Source of the DNA: Cyanobacteria bacterium TGS_CYA1
Lineage (GTDB): Bacteria > Cyanobacteriota > Vampirovibrionia > Obscuribacterales > Obscuribacteraceae
Length of the DNA stretch: 64,000 nt
Assembly: GCA_026129135.1 (NCBI GenBank)
Contig: JAHCIQ010000008.1
Coordinates: 124,001-188,000 of the forward strand
Direction: 5' to 3'
Part shown: positions 17,658 through 27,437 of the stretch, piece by piece
Layout of the letters: each line of letters begins with the position of its first letter
Numbering within the stretch: the stretch's first letter is position 1
Notes under the pieces: generated by a model
What the model saw: only the letters and a program-made list of their open reading frames with translations
The model's database searches: none
What the model was told of the DNA's origin: nothing
Translations under genes and position numbers: made by a program

Positions 17658-19418
17658 TTATTTGTGCTGACGTTTTCTGCGCTTGCCGCCACTAGGCGGA
17701 GTTTTCTTGCCGCCAGAATATTTCCCGATCAACTCGCCTGCTTGAGCTTTGAAAGATGAATCGTTATCCACTTTCTTCAGGTAAGCGATTGCTTCTTCGG
17801 TTTTGCCAGCATTGCCCTGCTGCTCGCCCAGCCGGACATACAAATGATTCATTTCTTCTTTGTCGCCAGCATTCAGTTTGCCCTGGCTATTAAGCGTGTT
17901 ATAGACTTTGAGCGCGTCTTGATATTTTCCCTGACCAATGAGCTTTTTCGCTTCCTGGGTTTCGTTAGAGCCGGCGACGTCATCGCCGCCTTTGAAAAGC
18001 TGTGGTCCCAGGGTGAAAATCAAAATGGCTACGGCTAAAATGGCAAGAACTGAAGGCAATACCACTTTTTGCAGGACCGAAGCTTCGCTTCTACCTTTGA
18101 CGAAGTCGGATTTATTGATTTGATGACCTTTTTGCGATTCGCTCTGAGCCTGACGCATTTGTTGACGCATGGCAGCCACTTGTTCTGCTATTCGATCGGC
18201 TTCGCTCGTGTTATTGAGAGCATTTAAGTCAGCCACGCTTGCTGTCGCTGGATCTAATTGAGATTGGCTCTGAGCCTGCACTTGCGCTTGCTGGGTTCTG
18301 TATTCTTCCATCGCTAGCGCTGCATAATCGATTGCACCAGTCCCGCGCTGAGCTGGAACGCTTACTTCCTGGCTGGTATTGCGTCTGTGCAAATGCTCGT
18401 CTTGAGCAAGCGGGCCCGGTTCGATTTCGCGCGAAGCGTTTCTTTGTTGGGGAGGAGCTTGGGGTTTAACAGGAGCTTTGATTGATTCCTCAAGGGCTGC
18501 TGCCATTTCTTCCATAGTCTGAAAACGGTCGTTTGGATTTTTGGAAAGAGCCTTATTGACCACTTCCTCGAGCGCATCAGGGAAAAGCAAACCTGGTTTC
18601 ACCTGATTCAACGGTTTGGGAGGCTCGGACAAATGCATCGACATTACTCTAATCAATTCGTCAGAGTGGAATGGCACTTCACCAGTAAGAGTTTCATAAA
18701 TAACGATGCCGATAGAATAAATGTCGCTACGGCTGTCCACTTTCGAGCTCGTGCATTGCTCTGGACTCATATAGGTAGGGCTTCCGCACACCGTTCCGGT
18801 GCGTGTGATTTTGGCCGACTCTGATTCTTCGACAATGCGAGCGATACCAAAATCTACCACCATAGGATAGAGCTTTTGACCACTGCGCTCGACCAGTACG
18901 ATGTTTTCTGGTTTGACGTCGCGGTGGACCACACCATGTCTGTGTGCTTCTCCAAGGGCCGAGCAAACTTGAGTGAGAAGCGGAATAGCATCGTTCAACG
19001 ACACTCTCTCGTTTTCAGCCAGATAGTCTGAAAGAGGAGTCCCAACAAGCAAATCCATCGCTATATAAGGTCGATTTCCCTGAGGTATTACACCAAAGTC
19101 GTATATGGTAATGATATTAGGATGGGAAAGTCGGCTCGACGCTTTTGCTTCCTGACGAAAACGTTTGATGAATTCTTCGTCCGAAACTAGATATTCATGC
19201 AGGACTTTGATTGCGACTTCGCGACCAATCAATTCTTGTACTGCTTTGTAAACTGTACCGGCTGAACCCTGCCCGATTACTGACTGAATGCGATAACGCC
19301 CTTCAATCACCATCCCCAAAAGGGGATCTTCACCCACTGTGACCATATTCGAACCGTCACGAGGGCAGATGTCCTGCTCTTGTGAGGTCTGGAAATTGCA
19401 TACGAGGCAAAGCTTCAT
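17658..19418 (-). CDS. PknB-type Ser/Thr kinase with N-terminal Cys cluster and C-terminal repeat region
   Basis: This 586-residue membrane kinase starts with a three-cysteine element (CLVC and CPRDG, residues 4-22), like half a zinc ribbon. The Hanks-type kinase domain covers about residues 41-310. It has the Gly loop GQGSAG (49-54), Lys71, Glu90, HRDVKPEN (165-172), DFG (189-191) and GSPTYMSPEQ, all needed for activity. A Gln/Ala/Ser-rich linker, one membrane span (about 453-472) and a TPR-like helical tail with a basic end follow. The tail is outside the membrane, so it may sense an external cue. A second kinase of the same plan lies at 59827-61992. Confidence 0.92.
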   Translation of the reverse strand: MKLCLVCNFQTSQEQDICPRDGSNMVTVGEDPLLGMVIEGRYRIQSVIGQGSAGTVYKAVQELIGREVAIKVLHEYLVSDEEFIKRFRQEAKASSRLSHPNIITIYDFGVIPQGNRPYIAMDLLVGTPLSDYLAENERVSLNDAIPLLTQVCSALGEAHRHGVVHRDVKPENIVLVERSGQKLYPMVVDFGIARIVEESESAKITRTGTVCGSPTYMSPEQCTSSKVDSRSDIYSIGIVIYETLTGEVPFHSDELIRVMSMHLSEPPKPLNQVKPGLLFPDALEEVVNKALSKNPNDRFQTMEEMAAALEESIKAPVKPQAPPQQRNASREIEPGPLAQDEHLHRRNTSQEVSVPAQRGTGAIDYAALAMEEYRTQQAQVQAQSQSQLDPATASVADLNALNNTSEADRIAEQVAAMRQQMRQAQSESQKGHQINKSDFVKGRSEASVLQKVVLPSVLAILAVAILIFTLGPQLFKGGDDVAGSNETQEAKKLIGQGKYQDALKVYNTLNSQGKLNAGDKEEMNHLYVRLGEQQGNAGKTEEAIAYLKKVDNDSSFKAQAGELIGKYSGGKKTPPSGGKRRKRQHK

Positions 19419-19661
19419 GGCTTAAGTAGTAATAGAAACGCCAACTAAAAACTAGTGTGTAGTAAAAACCCGATCAAAAACAAGAAATGCCAGTTTATCT
19501 TTTATATTACTTTTAAGTACCACTACTTGGAACGAACAAACCTTTTTCATTAGTAGCCAAGATGGTTGTCTTAATACGCGCCCATGTGATGCGCCGGACT
19601 TAGCAATAAAATCGATTGAGAAATCGACCACGGAATCCAACAGCAATTATCAGAACTTTTA

Positions 19662-20867
19662 ATGACCGAAGAAACCAAAGAGCAAGCAAAACCTAAAAAA
19701 ACAGCTCTCATACTGATTTTTTTCACCGTTTTTATAGACCTGGTCGGGTTCGGGCTTATTATTCCAGCCCTTCCAACCTACGCCCAGCGCCTCCACGCTG
19801 GCGAATTTACAGTGGGGATGCTGATTGCAAGCTACTCGCTGATGCAATTCTTTTTTACCCCCATTTGGGGGCGTCTGTCTGACAAGTTGGGACGTCGTCC
19901 CATGCTTTTGTTCAGCCTTGCAGCATCAGCTGTTGGCTATCTAATCTGGGGTTTGACCGATTCTTTATGGATGCTTTTTCTGTCGCGTCTGGTTGCCGGG
20001 TTTGGAAATGCCAATATCGCCGTTGCCCAGGCTTATATCGCCGATGTTACCTCGCTCGAGAACAGAGCCAAAGGCATGGGTCTGGTCGGTGCTGCATTTG
20101 GACTTGGTTTTGTAATCGGCCCTGCCATCGGTTGTGGCTTAAGCGCCATGGGAATGAGTCTTGGCGCGCTTGGTTTTGTTGCTTTCGGCTTCAGCTTGCT
20201 CGACTTCATTTTGACCGCTTTCTTGCTTCCAGAGCCCGAAAAACGATCCAATGCAGGAAACGAAAGGTTTGGAATTAGCCCCAAATTCTTTTTTGATGTT
20301 CTAACAAACGCGAAACTGAAAGTTTCACTGGCGATTTTTTTCATTTCCACATTCGCTTTTGCCAATATGGAAGCCACGCTCATTCTGCTCACGAACAAAA
20401 TTTTCAAATTTAACGATGTTCAGAACATGCTGATGTTCCTTTATATCGGTATCCTGATGGTATTCGTTCAAGGTGGATTGATTCATCGCTTGAACAAAAA
20501 ATACGGCGAGAAGAAGCTCATTATCATAGGCACCGCACTGATAGCTCTTGGTCTGCTTGCCACACCGATATCGCAAAACCCGGTCATCCTCTACGCGGCT
20601 CTTGCAGTGCTTGCTTTAGGGTCAGGAATAAATACACCTGCCAATCAGAGCATTTTGTCCAAACTGGCTCCAAGTGATACTGCAGGTGGTGTGCTTGGAG
20701 TGGGACAGTCACTTTCTACGCTGGGCAGAATTCTTGGACCAATCGTGGGTTGCTACGTTTTCGAGAAGCTTGGAGCGCAAAGTCCTTACATGATTGGTGC
20801 TGCCACCATGGTGATTGCCTTCGTCCTGGGCTTCATGTTGCCAGAACCGAGTCAGGAAGCAGTTTGA
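19662..20867 (+). CDS. MFS efflux transporter, TetA-like
   Basis: This 401-residue, twelve-helix transporter of the major facilitator superfamily resembles drug/proton antiporters of the tetracycline-efflux type. Early marks are DLVGFGLIIPALPTY in helix 1, GRLSDKLGRRP between helices 2 and 3, and SRLVAGFGNAN plus GPAIG in helices 4 and 5 (antiporter motif C). The actual substrate is unknown. A 243-base gap upstream (19419-19661) holds nothing I can name. There is no clear ribosome binding site before the ATG. Confidence 0.85.
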   Translation: MTEETKEQAKPKKTALILIFFTVFIDLVGFGLIIPALPTYAQRLHAGEFTVGMLIASYSLMQFFFTPIWGRLSDKLGRRPMLLFSLAASAVGYLIWGLTDSLWMLFLSRLVAGFGNANIAVAQAYIADVTSLENRAKGMGLVGAAFGLGFVIGPAIGCGLSAMGMSLGALGFVAFGFSLLDFILTAFLLPEPEKRSNAGNERFGISPKFFFDVLTNAKLKVSLAIFFISTFAFANMEATLILLTNKIFKFNDVQNMLMFLYIGILMVFVQGGLIHRLNKKYGEKKLIIIGTALIALGLLATPISQNPVILYAALAVLALGSGINTPANQSILSKLAPSDTAGGVLGVGQSLSTLGRILGPIVGCYVFEKLGAQSPYMIGAATMVIAFVLGFMLPEPSQEAV

Positions 20868-21344
20868 TGTCAAGTGTCGCGTAAGAGCGGCAGGTTGCAA
20901 AATGAAAAAATATGTTATGATTAAAAGTAGCTTAGTATTTCTTTGCGTGTGCTAAGCAAGCAGTCAATAGAAACAAATTGTCGTTCTAGTCGTCGTAATC
21001 AATCAAATAATTCAAAACGCAAAAAGTAGTATCAATCATGGACTTACGTAAAATCAAAATGCAACCTCAAAATACCCAGGCTACACCTCCTAAACAGGTG
21101 CAAAAGCGGTACCAGCAAGATCTGAAGAAGTATCAGGCGCAAATCGAGAAAAGCAATAAAGCTGTCGGACGCAACTGCGCAGCTTGAGCTGCTTGACAGC
21201 GAGTTTCCGCAGAGCTGTCCGCAAACGTACTTTTTTTCAATTTGATCCCTAAAGATTATTAGAGTAAATCCGAAAGTAGTGCTATAGGATCTGTACTTGC
21301 AATAAGTGCAAATTCTTTGACTCAACTTTCTCGGGGAATCTTTT
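20868..21344. other. Gene-poor stretch between MFS and nucleotidyltransferase genes
   Basis: This 477-base stretch has no conserved gene. It holds one possible 49-codon ORF (21038-21187). Downstream of it are a GACAGC/GCTGTC inverted repeat near 21195-21220 followed 18 bases later by seven Ts, and a small TTGCA-N5-TGCAA inverted repeat at 21297-21311 before the next gene. I see no tRNA or recognised riboswitch. Confidence 0.5.
21038..21187 (+). CDS. Possible 49-residue charged small protein
   Basis: ATG 21038 opens a 49-codon frame rich in Gln and Lys, with a helical stretch (KRYQQDLKKYQAQIEKSNK). There is no strong ribosome binding site, and the C-terminal residues VGRNCAA look non-native, so the frame may be chance or a decayed remnant. 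I recognise no family. Confidence 0.3.
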   Translation: MDLRKIKMQPQNTQATPPKQVQKRYQQDLKKYQAQIEKSNKAVGRNCAA

Positions 21345-22433
21345 ATGAAAGCTATGGTTTTGGCTGCCGGCGTAGGATCGCGATTAGAGCCTCTCACTTC
21401 CAGCGTGCCTAAGCCTCTCGTTCCAATCGCCAATACACCAGTGATGGAGCATATCGTAAAGCTTTTAGCTAAACACGGTATCAAAGATATCATTGCAAAC
21501 TTGCATTATTTGCCTGAACAAATCAAAGCGTATTTCAAAGACGGACATGATTTAGGCATCAATATTCGTTTTATTCAAGAGGACGAATTGACTGGAGATG
21601 CAGGTGGTGTGCGAGCCTGCAAAGATTTTCTTGGAGACGAAACTTTTATCGTGTTAATGGGAGATCTGGTCACCGACGCGGATTTGACTAAAATCGTAAA
21701 AGAACACAAAGCCAAAAAAGCGATTGCCACAATTGCCTTGAAAAAAGTGCCTGACGTTCAACACTTTGGCGTGGCAGTGCAGGATGGCGAAGGCTATATT
21801 ACCGGTTTTCAGGAAAAGCCCGCTCTTAAAGACGCGCTTTCCGATATGGCTTCAGCTGGTATTTATGTGCTTGAGCCTGAAGTATTCAAACACATTCCCG
21901 AAGATGGAGTGTACGGTTTTGGTCGTCAACTCTTCCCCAGTTTGATTGAAAAAGGACTGCCTGTTTTTGGCAGCACAATCGAAACTTACTGGTCGGATGT
22001 CGGCACTCACGAACAATATAAACAATCCAATTTTGATGTATTGAACGGGCTTGTGAAAACAGCTCAGCCACTGGATCAAAAAGCAAAACGCATAGAAAAA
22101 GACGGGTCGGTTATCTGGATCGAGCCTGGCGCTGAGTTGTCAGAATCAGTCGAAATCAAGTCTGGAAGCCGCATCTTGATTGGTGCCGGTAGCGATGTAA
22201 GTGCTGGAGCAAAACTTGCTGGAGTAGTAGTGCTTGGTAGTCGCTGTCATGTGGAGAAGGGCGCCTGTATTGAAAACGCGGTGCTCTGGTCCGATTGCAT
22301 AGTGAAAGCGGATGAAGTGGTGAAAGACTGTATTTTAGGCAAAGATTGCGTGGCAGAAGTCTGCTCAAAGCCACGTGAGGTGGCTGCCGTAGCGGGCGGT
22401 TCACCTCGAGCCACAAGAACATTAGCTAAGTAA
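21345..22433 (+). CDS. NDP-sugar nucleotidyltransferase (mannose-1-P guanylyltransferase-like)
   Basis: This 362-residue enzyme would activate a sugar phosphate with a nucleoside triphosphate for polysaccharide or glycan synthesis. The N-terminal Rossmann-like domain has the signature LAAGVGSRLEPLT, then VPKPLVPIANTPVMEH. LMGDLVTD holds the metal-binding Asp. GFQEKP and an AGIYVLEPEV segment follow. Residues from about 255 look like a left-handed beta-helix of hexapeptide repeats. The specific sugar and nucleotide are not certain. The start has GGGGAA nine bases upstream. Confidence 0.88.
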   Translation: MKAMVLAAGVGSRLEPLTSSVPKPLVPIANTPVMEHIVKLLAKHGIKDIIANLHYLPEQIKAYFKDGHDLGINIRFIQEDELTGDAGGVRACKDFLGDETFIVLMGDLVTDADLTKIVKEHKAKKAIATIALKKVPDVQHFGVAVQDGEGYITGFQEKPALKDALSDMASAGIYVLEPEVFKHIPEDGVYGFGRQLFPSLIEKGLPVFGSTIETYWSDVGTHEQYKQSNFDVLNGLVKTAQPLDQKAKRIEKDGSVIWIEPGAELSESVEIKSGSRILIGAGSDVSAGAKLAGVVVLGSRCHVEKGACIENAVLWSDCIVKADEVVKDCILGKDCVAEVCSKPREVAAVAGGSPRATRTLAK

Positions 22434-22748
22434 TCAGGAATTTCCAGTCGCGACTGCTTGAATCGAAGTGTCAGACTGAGCTGCTTTCCAAATTTCCATC
22501 CAGAGCCAATAATCGTATGGACTGAGAGTTTCGTATTCTTCAGTGCCTTCGATTTTTTTTGGAGCAAGCAAGCACAGCCATGTGTGCGGATTAGGGAACC
22601 TTTTAGCAAGGCTATAGCAATCTGCCATCCAGAGTATTTGATCTGTTTTGTTATTGGTGACCATGAGGAGCCCTTTAAAAACGGAGTCGGAATCTAGATG
22701 GAACGGCACACTGTTGTCATTTGCATCTTCTACATGTCTTTTACCCAA
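22434..22748 (-). CDS. Hypothetical protein with uncertain 5' end
   Basis: From a TTG at 22748 the frame gives 104 residues ending VATGNS. It has a tryptophan-rich, protein-like middle (LWMADCYSLAKRF, then SPYDYWLWMEIW). The same frame stays open upstream to about 22863 and still reads like protein (FFQFCILENQ, LKSVSGHLRLGKR), but has no ATG, GTG or TTG there. The real start may be a rare codon such as ATT, or the 5' end may be damaged. Its stop abuts the stop of the convergent nucleotidyltransferase gene. Confidence 0.5.
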   Translation of the reverse strand: MGKRHVEDANDNSVPFHLDSDSVFKGLLMVTNNKTDQILWMADCYSLAKRFPNPHTWLCLLAPKKIEGTEEYETLSPYDYWLWMEIWKAAQSDTSIQAVATGNS

Positions 22749-22883
22749 TCGAAGATGCCCCGAAACCGATTTAAGAAACCTAGTCCTATTCTGGTTTTCT
22801 AGAATACAAAACTGAAAGAAATTGTCCGTGTTTTTGCGTGCTGCAGCGTCTTTACTCGCTTATCGCTCTATTCAATTAATTCA

Positions 22884-23261
22884 TTAACCTGGGGGCCAAA
22901 CCATTTGTCTTCCACCTATTAAATGTAGGTGTAAGTGGTGGACTGTCTGACCGCCTTCATCACCTGTATTTACTACGAGCCTGAAGCCGTTTTCCAGTTT
23001 CAATTTGAGTGCCAGCTCTGCTGCTTGTTGAAAAAGAGTCCCGAGCAAAGCCCTGTCTTCTGCGCTCTCGCTAAGTTTGCTTATATCTTTAACGTGCTCT
23101 CTTGGAATAATGAGAACGTGTGTGGGCGCCTGGGGACTGATATCGTTGAATGCGACCACATCTTGTGTCTCGAGCAAAAATTTGCTTGGAATTTCGCCTT
23201 TGACAATCTTGCAAAATATGCAATTCAAGTCGGGTTGTCGAGTATTGGTTTCTAAGCCCAT
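22884..23261 (-). CDS. HIT family (histidine triad) nucleotide hydrolase
   Basis: This 125-residue protein of the HINT/Hit type hydrolyses AMP-linked or similar nucleotides. CIFCKIVKGEIPS near residue 14 and APTHVLIIPREHV mark the fold, and the active-site triad HHLHLHLIGG is near residues 107-116. The C-terminal VWPPG ending is common in the family. It diverges from the diguanylate cyclase gene with 84 bases between starts. Confidence 0.94.
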   Translation of the reverse strand: MGLETNTRQPDLNCIFCKIVKGEIPSKFLLETQDVVAFNDISPQAPTHVLIIPREHVKDISKLSESAEDRALLGTLFQQAAELALKLKLENGFRLVVNTGDEGGQTVHHLHLHLIGGRQMVWPPG

Positions 23262-23345
23262 TCTAAAGCCCCTTTTAAAAAAGAATAGCCAGTTTTCACT
23301 TCAGAGTTTATGCTATTAGGCGACTCGTCGGAGGAGAAATTTTCC

Positions 23346-25034
23346 ATGACAACTGAAAATCAGTTGCTGCAAAAATGTTTGGTTTTACAAAAGGCTTTGT
23401 TTTCTTCTTTGCGTTTGAAGGAAGTGCTCGAAGCTGCAGTCAAACAATTCGCCGAGCTGTCTGGCGGCGCTAAAATCGCCATTTTCCTTTCAGACAACGA
23501 GAATATGTCATTCAAATTGATGTCTGAAAAAGGCTATTCGCCAAAGACTCTGGTCAAAATGCGCGAGCTGCCTTTCGCTGCTGAAAGTCTTCTCAAAACA
23601 GTGGTGCAAAAACGAAAGCCCGCTTCGCATAAAAGCATGGCAGAAGCAGTAGGCATCAGTGCCGACATTATGAAAGGCGAAGGGTCTAAAGCGCAAATGG
23701 CTTTGCCCCTTATTTCGCACAACTTACTTGTTGGTGCGGTACTAATGGATTTGAGCAAGCCAGAAGTCATTTCTTATGCCGATTTTTACAATGAAGTAGC
23801 TGGCATAACTTCACTTGCGATTGCAAATTCAATTTTGTTTGGTCGCTCCGAATACGAACGCGAACGTGTTTCCACTCTATATAAAACCGCATGCTCACTC
23901 ACTTCTAGCATGTTGCAAATCAACGAAGTTTTGCAAATCGCATCCGATACTGCAATCGTTCTTGGAAATACTCCGTGCTGTGCTGTTCTGCTCATCGATG
24001 ACACGCACAAAAAGTTCCGTCTTGCCGCCTTCAAAGGTCTTGAAGGAACAAGCTTGAACGAATACGACCTTACCGTATCCGATTCGATTGCTGGAAACGT
24101 GCTCAAATCTGGCAAAGTCGAATATTTCGGTGACGAGCAGCGTCGTCCTTATGGAATGCCCAAAGCCACTGGTGGAAGCGAATTCCGCTCGGTGCTTTCA
24201 TTGCCCATTCTTGCCGACTCGGGTACCAAGGGCAAGAAAAATGGCATCGGAGTTCTGCAAGTATTTTCAACCGAATTCAAAGCATTCAACAAAGAACAAA
24301 TCGAATTGCTCGAATCGTTGTGCTCTCAGGTCGCAGCATCGCTCAGCGTGGCTTTGACGCACCAGACAGCTGCGGCTCAAGCCTCTTACGATGCGAATAC
24401 TGGCTTGTACAATCGACTTTATTTCGACGATGTTTTGCCCAAGGAAGTAGAGCGAGCCCAGCGTCACAAGCATCAGCTGGGGCTTTTGCTCATCGACATT
24501 GATCATCTGGGTCAAATAAACGACCATCTGGGTCAGAAAAAAGGCGACGAAGCTATTGCGTATGTTGCGTCCAAAGTGAAAAAGACTTTGCGCGATATTG
24601 ATATCGCTTGCCGTTATGGCGGTGAAGAGCTCGTTGTTATCCTACCTGAAACACCCGAACAAAATCTTTTCATGGTAGCTGAGCGTTTGCGCAAGAGCAT
24701 TCGCAATGACACAGCCCCTGGTGTTGGCACTGTCACAGTATCTGTGGGGGTATCTTCTTATCCGAATCTGGCTTCGTCTCCTCAAGAGCTTGTAACCACC
24801 GCCGAACAGGCTGTGAACATCGCTAAATACGAAGGACGTGACAAGTGCGTGCTCGTCAGTTTGCCTGATGCAATGCAGCCGGGCGACATCTCCTGGGGCG
24901 ACCTTGCTAAGCAAGCTAAACTTGCAGTCGTCGCCGAGCGCCAGTCTATGCTGCACAGCCGCCTCGATGTCAGCGCCGAATACGCATCCTGGTTGCATGC
25001 TCCGCCGCAACTGGTGAGCAAGAAGAAGAAATAA
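23346..25034 (+). CDS. GAF-GAF-GGDEF diguanylate cyclase
   Basis: This 562-residue cytoplasmic sensor probably makes cyclic di-GMP. Two GAF-like domains cover about residues 5-165 and 180-345. The GGDEF domain (about 345-510) has the active loop GGEEL near residue 424. An RDID inhibitory site lies five residues before it, so product feedback is likely retained. I chose ATG 23346, ten bases after GGAGGA (23330-23335), over an in-frame ATG at 23310. No membrane segment is seen, so the GAF domains would bind an internal signal. It precedes groES by about 175 bases. Confidence 0.92.
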   Translation: MTTENQLLQKCLVLQKALFSSLRLKEVLEAAVKQFAELSGGAKIAIFLSDNENMSFKLMSEKGYSPKTLVKMRELPFAAESLLKTVVQKRKPASHKSMAEAVGISADIMKGEGSKAQMALPLISHNLLVGAVLMDLSKPEVISYADFYNEVAGITSLAIANSILFGRSEYERERVSTLYKTACSLTSSMLQINEVLQIASDTAIVLGNTPCCAVLLIDDTHKKFRLAAFKGLEGTSLNEYDLTVSDSIAGNVLKSGKVEYFGDEQRRPYGMPKATGGSEFRSVLSLPILADSGTKGKKNGIGVLQVFSTEFKAFNKEQIELLESLCSQVAASLSVALTHQTAAAQASYDANTGLYNRLYFDDVLPKEVERAQRHKHQLGLLLIDIDHLGQINDHLGQKKGDEAIAYVASKVKKTLRDIDIACRYGGEELVVILPETPEQNLFMVAERLRKSIRNDTAPGVGTVTVSVGVSSYPNLASSPQELVTTAEQAVNIAKYEGRDKCVLVSLPDAMQPGDISWGDLAKQAKLAVVAERQSMLHSRLDVSAEYASWLHAPPQLVSKKKK

Positions 25035-25085
25035 TTTAGAAAAGCTAAACGGCAAAAATTAAGAAAAGCGCAAAAACTCAGGGGT

Positions 25086-25115
25086 TTGCCCCGGCGTTTA
25101 ATACACTTTCATTAT
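25086..25115 (+). promoter_or_regulatory. Candidate promoter upstream of groES-groEL
   Basis: TTGCCC (25086-25091) and CATTAT (25110-25115) are 18 bases apart upstream of the chaperonin genes. The match to a housekeeping promoter is modest. I looked for the usual CIRCE inverted repeat in 25035-25208 and did not see one. Confidence 0.35.
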
Positions 25116-25208
25116 AGAGAGTCCTCTTCGTGTCACCTTGCATATAACGCAAGCACAGATGAAGGACCCCGGTTTATGGCTCATGGACCCTTAAGGAGGA
25201 ACCAAGCA

Positions 25209-25520
25209 TTGGCTACAGCATCTGCTACCAAACTAACACTCAAACCACTCGCCGATAGAGTTGTCGTCAAGAAGCTCGAGGCTGAAGAAAAAACAGCCGG
25301 CGGAATTGTTTTGCCTGATTCAGCCAAAGAAAAGCCACAACAAGGCGAAATCCTGGCTGCAGGTCCTGGTCGTTTTGACGAAAAAGGCAATCGTCAACAA
25401 ATGGAAGTCAAAGTTGGCGACAAAGTTTTGTTCGCTAAGTATTCCGGAACAGAAGTCAAAATCGACGGCGTTGAATATTTGATTCTTGCCGAACGCGACA
25501 TTCTCGCAGTAATCGGCTAA
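25209..25520 (+). CDS. groES: Co-chaperonin GroES
   Basis: This 103-residue lid protein of the GroEL chaperonin has [12 protein letters not shown] at the N-terminus, a mobile loop with [19 protein letters not shown], and a [13 protein letters not shown] end. The start is TTG 25209, supported by AAGGAGG at 25193-25199; upstream in-frame ATG 25176 has no such signal and would add residues unlike the family. groEL starts 36 bases downstream, so they form one operon. Confidence 0.96.
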   Translation: MATASATKLTLKPLADRVVVKKLEAEEKTAGGIVLPDSAKEKPQQGEILAAGPGRFDEKGNRQQMEVKVGDKVLFAKYSGTEVKIDGVEYLILAERDILAVIG

Positions 25521-25547
25521 TTCAAAATCACCATAATAAGGAGATAA

Positions 25548-27188
<1,641 letters not shown>

Positions 27189-27220
27189 TCGAAGCCTAAA
27201 AGCTAGAAAGACCGAAAAAA

Positions 27221-27253
27221 AGGACTCCGCTAGTGCGGGGTCCTTTTTTTTTT
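27221..27253 (+). terminator. Rho-independent terminator of groES-groEL
   Basis: A ten-base stem AGGACTCCGC/GCGGGGTCCT with one G-T pair and a TAGT loop is followed directly by a run of ten Ts. It starts 33 bases after the groEL stop. Confidence 0.93.
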
Positions 27254-27307
27254 ATATCTACGCCCCGAACTCAAAACCTGCCACTCCGCAGTCTTTCATC
27301 CCATCTC

Positions 27308-27337
27308 AAAACCATATCCGTTAACGGATATGGTTTT
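27308..27337. repeat. Perfect 30-base palindrome, first copy of a repeated element
   Basis: The sequence is its own reverse complement over 30 bases, with the core ATATCCGTTAACGGATAT centred at 27322/27323. It is followed by two further Ts, so it could act as a bidirectional terminator between groEL and the convergent RlpA-like gene, or as a protein-binding operator. A shorter copy lies 90 bases away. Confidence 0.85.
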
Positions 27338-27404
27338 TTGTGTTGAAGTCGAATTCCGTGGTGCTACTACGGCGGCTAGTTATTGCAGTCGTTATCTGAG
27401 AGCG

Positions 27405-27426
27405 TATCCGTTAACGGATATGGTTT
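27405..27426. repeat. Second copy of the palindromic element (22 bases identical)
   Basis: The 22-base sequence starting TATCCGTTAACGGATA and continuing TGGTTT repeats bases 27315-27336 exactly, in the same orientation. The inner 16 bases are palindromic. The left-hand flank that completes the 30-base palindrome in copy one is absent here. It sits 12 bases from the stop of the RlpA-like gene and has no T run. Confidence 0.85.
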
Positions 27427-27437
27427 CAGAACGAGGT

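Noticed and set aside
21038..21344. Possible tRNA or riboswitch before the nucleotidyltransferase gene
   Set aside because: No cloverleaf or known aptamer pattern was found by eye.
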